DNA of 64,000 bases from Sphingobacterium sp. UT-1RO-CII-1 (lineage in GTDB: Bacteria; Bacteroidota; Bacteroidia; Sphingobacteriales; Sphingobacteriaceae), in the NCBI RefSeq assembly GCF_026711005.1, contig NZ_JAPPVJ010000011.1:1-64000 (forward strand), written 5' to 3'. The notes beneath the pieces are model-generated. The model had not been told where the DNA came from. It searched no databases and was given only the letters and a program-made list of their open reading frames with translations. The translations under genes were made by a program, and so were the position numbers. Below, one piece after another: positions 17,471 through 25,196 of the stretch. Each line of letters opens with the position of its first letter. Within the stretch, counting starts at the first letter, position 1.

Positions 17471-18331
17471 ATGAAGCCTATTTTTGCCCGCCTGATTGAA
17501 GGTTTAGACACAAAAGCATATGCTACCCGCGCGATTACACGTCCTGTTTTTTCAACGGAGTTTCACTTTCACTGGGCTTGTCAAATGACATATATTGTCA
17601 AAAGCGAAGGGAAGCGCATTATAGGAGACAATGTCGACCGTTTTACCTATGACGAACTTACTTTTTTAGGTTCTAATATTCCTCATGTATGGCATAACGA
17701 TAAAAAAAACAATGAAACAGAAGAAGCTAAATCATTGGCTTTATACATGGATCCAGACTCTTTGCTGACGAGTTGTGAAAAACTATTTGACACCAAAAAG
17801 TTAGAACATTTTTTCAATCAATCTAAACGTGGGTTAATTTTTTATGGCCAAACGAAAGAGAAATTAAAAATAAAGCTACAGGAAATAATTGTAGCTGAAG
17901 ACATAAAAAAAACCATTCTTTTACTGGAGATTATTGATATTCTCCTTCACAGCACTGAGTTTGAATTTCTTTCGAGTGCAGGATACCGACACAATTATCA
18001 GCCTGAAGATACCGAAAGAATTGACCGTGTTTTTAAATATGTTTTTGATAATTTCAGGGAGGATATTCTTTTAGATGAAGTTTCAGAAATGTGCTCCATG
18101 TCAAAACACGCATTTTGCCGTTACTTTAAGTCAAGAACCCAGAAAACATTTATTGAATTTGTACATGAGGTTAGAGTTAGTGAAGCCTGTAAGTTGATTG
18201 CGAGAAATAAGGAACAAATAAATAATATTGCATACCAATGCGGTTTTAACAGCTTATCACACTTCAATAAAACTTTTAAATACGTTAAAGGCATTACACC
18301 GAGTCAATATAAAGAGCAAATATTTAAATAG
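17471..18331 (+). CDS. AraC family transcriptional regulator
   Basis: A 286-residue regulator with an N-terminal cupin-like sensor (STEFHFHWACQMTYIV near residues 28-43, then IPHVWHND) and a C-terminal double helix-turn-helix from about residue 185. The second HTH reads INNIAYQCGFNSLSHFNKTFK followed by GITPSQY, the standard AraC ending. It is divergently transcribed from the fucose locus, the classic arrangement for a local activator, so it likely senses fucose or a pathway intermediate. The following sixA-like gene starts 19 bases later and may be cotranscribed by read-through. Confidence 0.9.
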   Translation: MKPIFARLIEGLDTKAYATRAITRPVFSTEFHFHWACQMTYIVKSEGKRIIGDNVDRFTYDELTFLGSNIPHVWHNDKKNNETEEAKSLALYMDPDSLLTSCEKLFDTKKLEHFFNQSKRGLIFYGQTKEKLKIKLQEIIVAEDIKKTILLLEIIDILLHSTEFEFLSSAGYRHNYQPEDTERIDRVFKYVFDNFREDILLDEVSEMCSMSKHAFCRYFKSRTQKTFIEFVHEVRVSEACKLIARNKEQINNIAYQCGFNSLSHFNKTFKYVKGITPSQYKEQIFK

Positions 18332-18350
18332 TTAATATTATTTTAAAACC

Positions 18351-18848
18351 ATGTCCCACAAACGTTTATATATCATCCGCCATGCAAAAGCTGAAGACCA
18401 CGTTTTAAAGGAAAAGGATTTCGATCGCAATTTGATTGACAAAGGTCGTCAACGAGCCACACTTATAGCCGAAAAATTAAAACAGGACATATCTTCGATA
18501 GATGAGCGAACACTCTTTTTATCCTCGACTGCCAGCAGAGCTGCCGAAACAGCGGAGATATTCAGCCAGATATTGGGTTATCCAACAGATAAAATAAAAT
18601 GGGAACCGCAAATTTATGAAGCACATTACTTGGTTCTTTTAAAATGCATCAATGAAATTTCTGCAAACTATGACAGCCTTTTAGTATTTGGGCATAACCC
18701 AAGTTTATCAGATCTGGTTAATTACGTGTCCGACCGATATGTAAATTTAAAAACTTCAAATGTTGCCTGTTTAACATTAGAGGAAGATATAGACTATAGT
18801 ATTCTTTCGGCCAATACAGCTCATTTAAAAAAGCTTATAGACGGCTAA
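18351..18848 (+). CDS. SixA-type histidine phosphatase
   Basis: A 165-residue member of the histidine phosphatase superfamily. The catalytic RHAKAE (10-15, phospho-accepting His11) is followed by SSTASRAAETAE and, near residue 121, FGHNPSL containing the second catalytic His. SixA-type enzymes remove phosphate from phosphohistidine proteins; in bacteria outside the enterics their target is usually unknown. It is cytoplasmic. It lies in a plus-strand run with the AraC gene, YyaL-like protein and FKBP. Confidence 0.9.
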   Translation: MSHKRLYIIRHAKAEDHVLKEKDFDRNLIDKGRQRATLIAEKLKQDISSIDERTLFLSSTASRAAETAEIFSQILGYPTDKIKWEPQIYEAHYLVLLKCINEISANYDSLLVFGHNPSLSDLVNYVSDRYVNLKTSNVACLTLEEDIDYSILSANTAHLKKLIDG

Positions 18849-18882
18849 CGTAAATAAAGATAAGTTCTTATCTTCGTATCTT

Positions 18883-20904
18883 ATGGCAAACAAACTTCAG
18901 CACGAAAGTTCCCCTTATTTAAAGCAACATATCAATAATCCTGTACATTGGATGCCGTGGGGCGAAAAAGCGCTACAAAAGGCTAAAGATGAAAACAAAC
19001 TTATCATTGTAAGCATCGGTTATTCGGCCTGTCACTGGTGCCATGTTATGGAGCGGGAAAGTTTCGAGAACCCGACCATTGCGCAAACGATGAACCAGTT
19101 TTATGTTTCTGTAAAGGTTGACCGTGAAGAACGTCCTGATATTGACCAGATTTATATGATTGCCGTACAGCTGATGACCAATGCCGGGGGCTGGCCATTA
19201 AACTGCATTTGTTTGCCTGATGGGCGCCCCATTTATGGAGGCACTTACTTTAAGCCTCACGACTGGCAAAATATATTATTACAGATTGCCAAAATGTGGG
19301 AAGAAACGCCGGAGCTTGCAATAGATTATGCCGACAAATTGGTACAGGGTATCAAAAAAGCAGAAAACTTGCCTATTGCTGAGATTCCAAAACAATATAC
19401 AAAAGCAGATTTACAGGCTATTATCCAGCCTTGGAAAGCTCAATTTGATAAAGAAGATGGCGGGTATGACCGCTCTCCCAAGTTTCCTTTACCTAATAAT
19501 TGGTTGTTTCTCTTACGGTACGCCGCCTTAAGTGGTTCGCAAGAAATAATGGACCATGTACATTTCACTTTAGAGCAAATGGCCAATGGTGGCATCTACG
19601 ATCAGGTGGGCGGTGGTTTTGCCCGTTACTCTGTTGATGGCAGATGGCATATCCCACACTTTGAAAAAATGCTGTATGACAATGGCCAACTTATTTCTTT
19701 ATATAGCGAAGCTTACCAACAACGTCCCAATAAACAATATGAACGTATTGTTAGGGAAACTATAGCTTGGGCCGAACGGGAGATACTGGCAGATAATGGT
19801 GGCTTCTATGCAGCTTTAGATGCCGATAGTGAGGGAGTAGAAGGTAAGTTTTACATGTTTAATGAGCAAGAACTGGACGAAGTTCTTGGAGCAGATGCCC
19901 CATTAATAAAAGATTATTTTAACACAACAGCAAGGGGTAACTGGGAGGAGGAAAATAGTAATGTTCTATTCTGTAATAGAGAAGCCGATAGTATGGCCAT
20001 AAAGGCTGGATATTCGGTTGAGGAATGGGATGATTATTTGAGGGGGATTAAAGCGAAGCTCTTAGCTTATCGGGCAAAACGTGTAAGGCCTGGTTTAGAC
20101 GATAAACAACTGACTGCTTGGAACGCCCTGATGTTAAAAGGGCTGGTGGATGCCTTCCGAGTCTTTGAAGAAGAAAAGTATCTTCAACGCGCTTTGGAAG
20201 TTGCTGCATTTATAGAGGGCTATTGTTTATCTGGCAATAAATTATTACATCAACCAGCAGATAAAAATCGTCATATCTATGGTTTCTTAGATGATTATGC
20301 TTTTACGATAGAGGCTTATATTGCTTTATATGAAGCCACATTTGATGAGTCATGGCTAACAAAAGCAAATTCTTTAACGGACGAATCTATTGCAAGTTTT
20401 TACGATAGCGATAGTCAAGCTTTTTATTATACTGCAAATTACGCGGAGGAGTTGATAGCCCGAAAAAGTGAAGTAATGGATAATGTGATTCCTTCTTCTT
20501 CCTCGGCTATAGTCCGGGTGCTATATAGGCTTGGCGAAATTTTAGATAAAGAAGATTTTACGGCAATAGCTGATCAAGTTTTCGCTAATGTTTTTCCACA
20601 TATTAAAAAATACGGCTCAGCGTATTCGAATTGGGCATTACAACTTTTAGAGCATGTATATGGCAACAATGAAATTGCTTTAACGGGCCAAGATATTACA
20701 GTATGGCGCAAAGAACTAGATAAATATTATATTCCGAATAAGATTGTATTAGGAGGAACAAAAAGTCAACTTCCTTTGTTAAAGGATAAAGGAGGTTTGG
20801 ATACAAAAGCCTACCTTTGTCGCAATAAAACATGCAGTCTACCATTAAACACGGTAGGAGAACTGATTGAATTAATAAATAGTAACGGGGACATGACCCC
20901 ATAA
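18883..20904 (+). CDS. Thioredoxin domain-containing protein, DUF255/YyaL (spermatogenesis-associated 20-like)
   Basis: A 673-residue protein with an N-terminal thioredoxin-like DUF255 domain. It opens with LQHESSPYLKQHINNPVHW, and the redox-type motif Cys50-His-Trp-Cys53 is followed by VDREERPDIDQIY. The remainder resembles an (alpha/alpha)6 barrel related to N-acylglucosamine 2-epimerase folds, with WHIPHFEKMLYDN and DADSEGVEGKFY. It is cytoplasmic, with no signal peptide. The family is widespread and its reaction is not established. Only 10 bases separate it from the FKBP gene, so they likely form one operon that ends at the terminator near 21440. Confidence 0.92.
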   Translation: MANKLQHESSPYLKQHINNPVHWMPWGEKALQKAKDENKLIIVSIGYSACHWCHVMERESFENPTIAQTMNQFYVSVKVDREERPDIDQIYMIAVQLMTNAGGWPLNCICLPDGRPIYGGTYFKPHDWQNILLQIAKMWEETPELAIDYADKLVQGIKKAENLPIAEIPKQYTKADLQAIIQPWKAQFDKEDGGYDRSPKFPLPNNWLFLLRYAALSGSQEIMDHVHFTLEQMANGGIYDQVGGGFARYSVDGRWHIPHFEKMLYDNGQLISLYSEAYQQRPNKQYERIVRETIAWAEREILADNGGFYAALDADSEGVEGKFYMFNEQELDEVLGADAPLIKDYFNTTARGNWEEENSNVLFCNREADSMAIKAGYSVEEWDDYLRGIKAKLLAYRAKRVRPGLDDKQLTAWNALMLKGLVDAFRVFEEEKYLQRALEVAAFIEGYCLSGNKLLHQPADKNRHIYGFLDDYAFTIEAYIALYEATFDESWLTKANSLTDESIASFYDSDSQAFYYTANYAEELIARKSEVMDNVIPSSSSAIVRVLYRLGEILDKEDFTAIADQVFANVFPHIKKYGSAYSNWALQLLEHVYGNNEIALTGQDITVWRKELDKYYIPNKIVLGGTKSQLPLLKDKGGLDTKAYLCRNKTCSLPLNTVGELIELINSNGDMTP

Positions 20905-20914
20905 ATGAAACAAC

Positions 20915-21415
20915 ATGGCAATAGAAAACAATAACGTGGTTGCGTTGAATTACACTCTTCATACAATTGAGGAAAACGGAGAAAAAACATTTGTAGAACA
21001 GACAACAACAGAAAACCCGTTGACATTCTTATATGGCGTTGGTATGATGTTACCAAAATTTGAAGAAGAGATCGCAGGGTTAAATAGTGGTGAAAAAGCT
21101 TCTTTTACTTTGGCTGCTGTTGACGCTTATGGTGAGAAAGATGATCGTGCTATTGCACAATTACCTGCAGAAATGTTTGCTGAAACAGGCTTACCACCAG
21201 TAGGTGAAGTTATTCCTTTACAGGATAATGAAGGCAATCAGTTTCGCGCTGTAGTAGTAGAAGTAACTCCTGAAGCAGTGGTTGCAGATTTAAACCATCC
21301 TATGGCTGGTAAAACATTAAATTTTGATGTAGAAATCTTAACTGTTCGCCCTGCAACAGAAGAAGAGTTAGCACATGGCCATGCACATGGAATAGACGGT
21401 ACAGAAGGACACTAG
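20915..21415 (+). CDS. FKBP-type peptidyl-prolyl isomerase, SlyD-like
   Basis: A 166-residue SlyD-type FKBP. The isomerase domain is split around an inserted chaperone flap: VVALNYTLHT and NPLTFLYGVGMMLPKFEEEI form the start, and FDVEILTVRPATEEELAHGH the end. The short C-terminal tail has four histidines (HGHAHG, EGH), fewer than the metal-binding tail of E. coli SlyD. It is cytoplasmic and probably assists protein folding or metal delivery. It follows the YyaL-like gene by 10 bases and is followed directly by a strong terminator. Confidence 0.92.
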   Translation: MAIENNNVVALNYTLHTIEENGEKTFVEQTTTENPLTFLYGVGMMLPKFEEEIAGLNSGEKASFTLAAVDAYGEKDDRAIAQLPAEMFAETGLPPVGEVIPLQDNEGNQFRAVVVEVTPEAVVADLNHPMAGKTLNFDVEILTVRPATEEELAHGHAHGIDGTEGH

Positions 21416-21435
21416 TTTGACCTACTGTTGATATA

Positions 21436-21474
21436 AAAAGGGCAGCATTCATGAAATGTTGCCCTTTTTTATTT
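21436..21474. terminator. Rho-independent terminator, probably bidirectional
   Basis: AAAAGGGCAGCATT pairs with AATGTTGCCCTTTT (one G-T pair), followed by T-rich DNA. It lies between the convergent FKBP and GH29 genes. Confidence 0.85.
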
Positions 21475-21476
21475 AG

Positions 21477-22523
21477 TTATATTTTAAGTCTTTTTTTCAA
21501 ACTCATTAAAACCTCCACATCTGTATCTTTCACTTTTCCCTTTCTATTCGGTCCTACATTTAAAATCAAAATATTATCTTGTGCAGTTGATTTTCGATAT
21601 ATTTCTTCGAGCTCATCCAAAGTTTTATACTTTTTATCTGTTGTATTATAAAACCATCTTTCTCCCAGCACAACAGTTGTTTCAAAAGGCATGTAATAAG
21701 TATTTCCTTGCGCTACAAAGAGCTTGGGATCCTTACTATTAGGCAAATACGGATCTCCCAATCTGAAATCACTAGGGAAGTAACGTATAGGGTAATAAGC
21801 CTGTTGTTCATCTGGCAGCACAGGATGCTTATCAATGTCTCCAGGTTCACCTATACTCCAATTAACACCTACCTGACACTTGGGAGCTTTACTCTTAATA
21901 AGTGAATAGATATCTTGAACTGGCCATCTATAATTTTCCTTAACCCAACCGCCATCTAGCCAAAGCTCAACAATATCAGAATACTCTTGTGTAATCAATA
22001 ATAATTCTTCTATTTGATTTAACATATACTGATTATAGGAAGCATCAGCCGTTACATCTTTAACATCTGCATTTTCCTTCCTATCCCATAATGAATAATA
22101 AAGTCCCAATTCTAATCCCTGCTGCTTACATTCCTTCGCTACTTCTTTAATAACATTTGTTTTGTTAGGAGAATTAGCTACATCATACTCTGTATACCGA
22201 CTATCCCATAAACAAAAGCCTTCATGATGCTTAGCTACAAGAATAATATATTTCATCCCCGCTGCTTTGGCAGTAGCCACCCATTGCTTAGCATCAACCG
22301 TTTCAGGATTATAAGATTCCACAGGCTTAGAACCATCAGTCCATTCCTGATCATGAAACGTATTTATTCCAAAATGGATAAACATTCCGTATTTTCTATT
22401 TATCTGTTCTTTTTGGTATTTATTAGGTAACAATCCGGGAGTCGGTTCCCATTTTTTTTCTTGCGCTATCCCTGTAAATATTACCAATGAACTGGCAATA
22501 AATAGCCCCAATTTCTTTTTCAT
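21477..22523 (-). CDS. GH29 alpha-L-fucosidase (short form)
   Basis: A 348-residue protein from the ATG at 22523; the frame continues to a TTG at 22550. A signal peptide ends near FTGIAQ. The GH29 barrel is clear: KYGMFIHFGINTFHDQEW, VAKHHEGFCLWDSRYTEYD, GLYYSLWDR and the nucleophile Asp in VELWLDGGW (Asp190 from this start). NILILNVGPNRKGKV ends the barrel, and the protein stops soon after. It therefore lacks the C-terminal beta-sandwich common in the family. It differs clearly from the GH29 at 15869 and lies 4 kb outside the main locus, in its own transcription unit. Specificity may be different. Confidence 0.9.
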   Translation of the reverse strand: MKKKLGLFIASSLVIFTGIAQEKKWEPTPGLLPNKYQKEQINRKYGMFIHFGINTFHDQEWTDGSKPVESYNPETVDAKQWVATAKAAGMKYIILVAKHHEGFCLWDSRYTEYDVANSPNKTNVIKEVAKECKQQGLELGLYYSLWDRKENADVKDVTADASYNQYMLNQIEELLLITQEYSDIVELWLDGGWVKENYRWPVQDIYSLIKSKAPKCQVGVNWSIGEPGDIDKHPVLPDEQQAYYPIRYFPSDFRLGDPYLPNSKDPKLFVAQGNTYYMPFETTVVLGERWFYNTTDKKYKTLDELEEIYRKSTAQDNILILNVGPNRKGKVKDTDVEVLMSLKKRLKI

Positions 22524-22728
22524 CTTTTTAGATTTATTTCGTTTTTTCAATAATTTAATATCGCACTAACTAGCAAATGTAAATATTACACTTCTGTCAT
22601 GACGATCTATGTATATTTATGCCAAATAACTGGCTATAAATTTCTTGAATAAAATAAAATAACTTACAGGCTATATTGTCATTTGATAGCTTTATATTGA
22701 CATATTAATTAGTATCCAAAAGCTAACC

Positions 22729-23397
22729 TCATTCTACCTTCACAGCTCTTAACATCTCTCTTTTACCGGGCGCCCCTGGTGCTTTTTCTACCGAAAAACC
22801 TAAAGCTTTCATGCTTCGTTTTAAGTTGCCTGTTATAGCATAGGTAACAAATACTCCACCTACTCTTAGGTATTGACATACATGCGCTAAAGTTTCATCG
22901 GTCCACATTTCTGGTTGGTGTATGGCAGCAAACGCATCAAAATAAACAACATCAAATTGTTTATCGATTTGAAAGTCCAACACTTTAGTATGTGCAACGC
23001 GCAGATCCACGCAGGAAGCAATAGTTACATCTTCTTTTAAAGCTTGCTCATAGACTTGCATAAAGCCATCCCAAACAGCAGCATTAACATACTGTCCGTA
23101 GCCCGTTGCTTCAATAGTGGCTGTCGGCAATGGAAAAGCTTCAATACCACAATAATTTAATTTCACCCCATTATGATACGCATAATCTGCGGACTGTAAT
23201 AAGTTAAGTCCTGTACCAAAGCCTACTTCCAAAACAGCGACTGTGTCAAGCTGATCCTTTTCAAGTATATAGTGCAACCCCGACTGAATAAAAACATGCT
23301 TGCTTTCTTGCAGCGCTCCGTGTTTAGAGTGATAATGCTCGCCGATCTCTTCGTGATATATCGTGCTTGATCCATCTGCTGTGACAACAAATTCCAT
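22729..23397 (-). CDS. mnmD: tRNA (5-methylaminomethyl-2-thiouridine)(34)-methyltransferase
   Basis: A 222-residue MnmD (DUF752) methyltransferase, expected to finish the mnm5s2U34 modification of wobble uridine using S-adenosylmethionine. It opens with the family pattern TADGSSTIYHEEIGEHYHSKHGA (in two halves). The SAM-binding motif is EVGFGTG (57-63) and the catalytic-domain motif YFDAFA is at 152-157. It is the stand-alone form, without the MnmC oxidase domain found in E. coli, as is usual outside the gammaproteobacteria. It is cytoplasmic and monocistronic, followed upstream by an LpxR-like gene on the same strand. Confidence 0.93.
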   Translation of the reverse strand: MEFVVTADGSSTIYHEEIGEHYHSKHGALQESKHVFIQSGLHYILEKDQLDTVAVLEVGFGTGLNLLQSADYAYHNGVKLNYCGIEAFPLPTATIEATGYGQYVNAAVWDGFMQVYEQALKEDVTIASCVDLRVAHTKVLDFQIDKQFDVVYFDAFAAIHQPEMWTDETLAHVCQYLRVGGVFVTYAITGNLKRSMKALGFSVEKAPGAPGKREMLRAVKVE

Positions 23398-23461
23398 AAT
23401 AAACCATTTTTACACAAAAATAAACCAAATTAACAGTATTCACGACCAAACGAAACAAAAC

Positions 23462-24406
23462 TTAAAACCTTACTCCTCCTTTTATACTGCCATATTGATG
23501 ATTCTTCTGCACCTCTCTGCCTTCCCTTGTATTAAAAAGGACAGCCGCTTCTATAGTAAATTTTCCTTTGGAATAAGCAAATCCTACTTTTTGCGTCAAT
23601 AAGTGCGGTAAAATATGGTAACGTTCATCTGCCTTTCTTGCAAAAAGACTTCCTTGAATACTAGCGTTATAAAATTGATAGCGGTAGCCTGGCATATAGA
23701 AAAAATAATATTCGGCCTCATCGCTAAAGAAACCACCATTACCCACAAAATTAGAACGGCGATAATGTGCAAGCTTACCGGCGCGAAAAGCTAATTGAGC
23801 AGACAAGTTGGCGAAATTCATCCCTGCACGTGCTCCTCCTGCAGCAGATAACTCAAAACGATTGGATGCACTTCTCCAAAAGGATTTGAGAATTTTGGCT
23901 TCTACATCTAAACCAATAGCACTTTTTAATTCTGCATTCCAACTTTCAACTTCATACATCCCAAATATATTATGTATAAAGCGTTGAATTTCTTTTCCCT
24001 TCCCTGCATCACCCACAACTCCAATTTCGGTCTTCACATTCCATAGCCATTCATTTTGATAAAGCCTTTGAAAGCCCGCATTAACAAAGAAGCGTCCTGT
24101 GGAGGGACGATCCCAATTAAAATCAAGATGGTTATATAATTTTTTCCCATTGAATAGTTGATGCCCAAGCTGAAAGGTTAAAAGATCATTGCTTTCTTCC
24201 TTTACATGCAAAGGCTTGCTATAAGTCAACATCAAGCCATTCGTATAATATCGGTCTTGGCCTGTCATCAAATAAGCATCATTATCTGTTTGAATTCCTA
24301 TAAAATGAGATTTTTGTTTTTGAGAAAGTGCAGGAAACCCAATAAACATAAGAAACACTAGGCTTAGTGTTGTCTTTATCAAGGACGATAGGATTTGTAA
24401 CATCAT
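23462..24406 (-). CDS. LpxR-like lipid A deacylase (DUF2219)
   Basis: A 314-residue outer-membrane beta-barrel protein with a signal peptide ending near FPALSQ. The N-terminal GIQTDNDAYL followed by QDRYYTNG matches LpxR, in which Asn9, Asp10 and Thr34 of the mature protein bind calcium and the catalytic site; here they correspond to Asn42, Asp43 and Thr55. The known reaction is removal of the 3'-acyloxyacyl chain of lipid A. The remaining sequence alternates strands rich in aromatics and ends in Phe (GGVRF), as in barrels. Lipid A remodelling is inferred. Confidence 0.85.
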   Translation of the reverse strand: MMLQILSSLIKTTLSLVFLMFIGFPALSQKQKSHFIGIQTDNDAYLMTGQDRYYTNGLMLTYSKPLHVKEESNDLLTFQLGHQLFNGKKLYNHLDFNWDRPSTGRFFVNAGFQRLYQNEWLWNVKTEIGVVGDAGKGKEIQRFIHNIFGMYEVESWNAELKSAIGLDVEAKILKSFWRSASNRFELSAAGGARAGMNFANLSAQLAFRAGKLAHYRRSNFVGNGGFFSDEAEYYFFYMPGYRYQFYNASIQGSLFARKADERYHILPHLLTQKVGFAYSKGKFTIEAAVLFNTREGREVQKNHQYGSIKGGVRF

Positions 24407-24545
24407 TATAACAAGTCGCCTATATCTAATATTAGAATAGCAAGGTATATAATTTTTAACGATTAACAGCTAAAAGAAGCTATTATTCGGCAAAATAAAC
24501 CCCTCTATTTAAAATAATTCCAAATAACCTCCTGCATTTGGTTTA

Positions 24546-24577
24546 TTGCATTCTTACATTGGTATTTCGTATTTTTG
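24546..24577 (+). promoter_or_regulatory. Bacteroidota promoter of the ccmE operon
   Basis: A TTG at 24546-24548 and TATTTTTG (fits TAnnTTTG) at 24570-24577 are spaced by 21 bases, close to the Bacteroidota -33/-7 arrangement. The predicted 5' leader is about 160 bases. Confidence 0.55.
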
Positions 24578-24587
24578 TAAGTACAAT

Positions 24588-24711
24588 CGAGTTAAAATAT
24601 CCTTTTTATAGGGATATTAAATTAAAACGCTCGAAGGGGTACGAGGTGCATAGCTTCTTCAGAAGCAAAGGACACCTAAACAAAAGTTATATGCAAGTGT
24701 ACTCCTGCATA
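24588..24711 (+). promoter_or_regulatory. Structured 5' leader of ccmE
   Basis: Several nested inverted repeats follow the promoter. CGAG (24588) with CTCG (24630) encloses AATATCC/GGATATT (24596/24612). AGGTG (24644) with CACCT (24673) encloses GCTTC-TTCA-GAAGC (24653-24666). TATGCA (24690) pairs with TGCATA (24706). I recognise no Rfam class. It could be a cis-regulatory leader or a separate small RNA. Confidence 0.35.
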
Positions 24712-24746
24712 CATTAAAATTAAGAATGCGTTAGTTTTAAATCAAC

Positions 24747-25163
24747 ATGAAAAAAAGTTCAATTATTTTAATTGTCATTATTGCAATTGCGATTTCGATG
24801 ATTTTGGTTATTTACACTGATTCGAGCACCTACTCTACCTTCACGGAAGCTAAAGATAAAGAAACCGAGCTTTATGTTGTAGGTGTACTTAACAAAGAGA
24901 AGGATTTGATGTATGACCCTGTAAAAGACGCAAATCATTTTTCATTTTATATGTATGACAATGACAGTACAGAGTGCCAAGTTGTTTTTAAGGGGTCAAA
25001 ACCTATGGATATCGAGCGCTCTGAACAAATTGTTTTAACAGGAAAAATGGAGGGCGGTGTGTTTCATGCGAGTAAAATACTCATGAAATGTCCTTCAAAA
25101 TATGATCAGGATGAGGTTGAGGTTATCGAAGCGAGTGCTGCACCTCAAACAGCTATGAACTAA
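24747..25163 (+). CDS. ccmE: Cytochrome c maturation protein CcmE (CxxxY type)
   Basis: A 138-residue haem chaperone. One N-terminal membrane helix (residues 5-23) anchors an OB-fold domain facing the periplasm: YVVGVLNKEKDLMY, FYMYDND, IVLTGKMEGGVFHASKIL. In most CcmE proteins haem binds covalently to His in HxxxY; here the position reads CPSKY, giving Cys115-x-x-x-Tyr119, the less common cysteine variant. The role is to receive haem and pass it to CcmF. It lies 33 bases before ccmF. CcmA, B and C are not in the window. Confidence 0.88.
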   Translation: MKKSSIILIVIIAIAISMILVIYTDSSTYSTFTEAKDKETELYVVGVLNKEKDLMYDPVKDANHFSFYMYDNDSTECQVVFKGSKPMDIERSEQIVLTGKMEGGVFHASKILMKCPSKYDQDEVEVIEASAAPQTAMN

Positions 25164-25196
25164 AATCATCAGTACGAAAATTTACTTTATCTATAC

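Larger units (their letters stand above)
24407..24746. other. 340-base intergenic region upstream of ccmE
   Basis: It contains a promoter-like pair (24546-24577) and a folded leader (24588-24711), described separately. No gene is seen. Confidence 0.5.

Noticed and set aside
24588..24711. SRP RNA or another known small RNA upstream of ccmE
   Set aside because: The conserved GGAAG-type tetraloop region of SRP RNA and other class motifs I know are absent.
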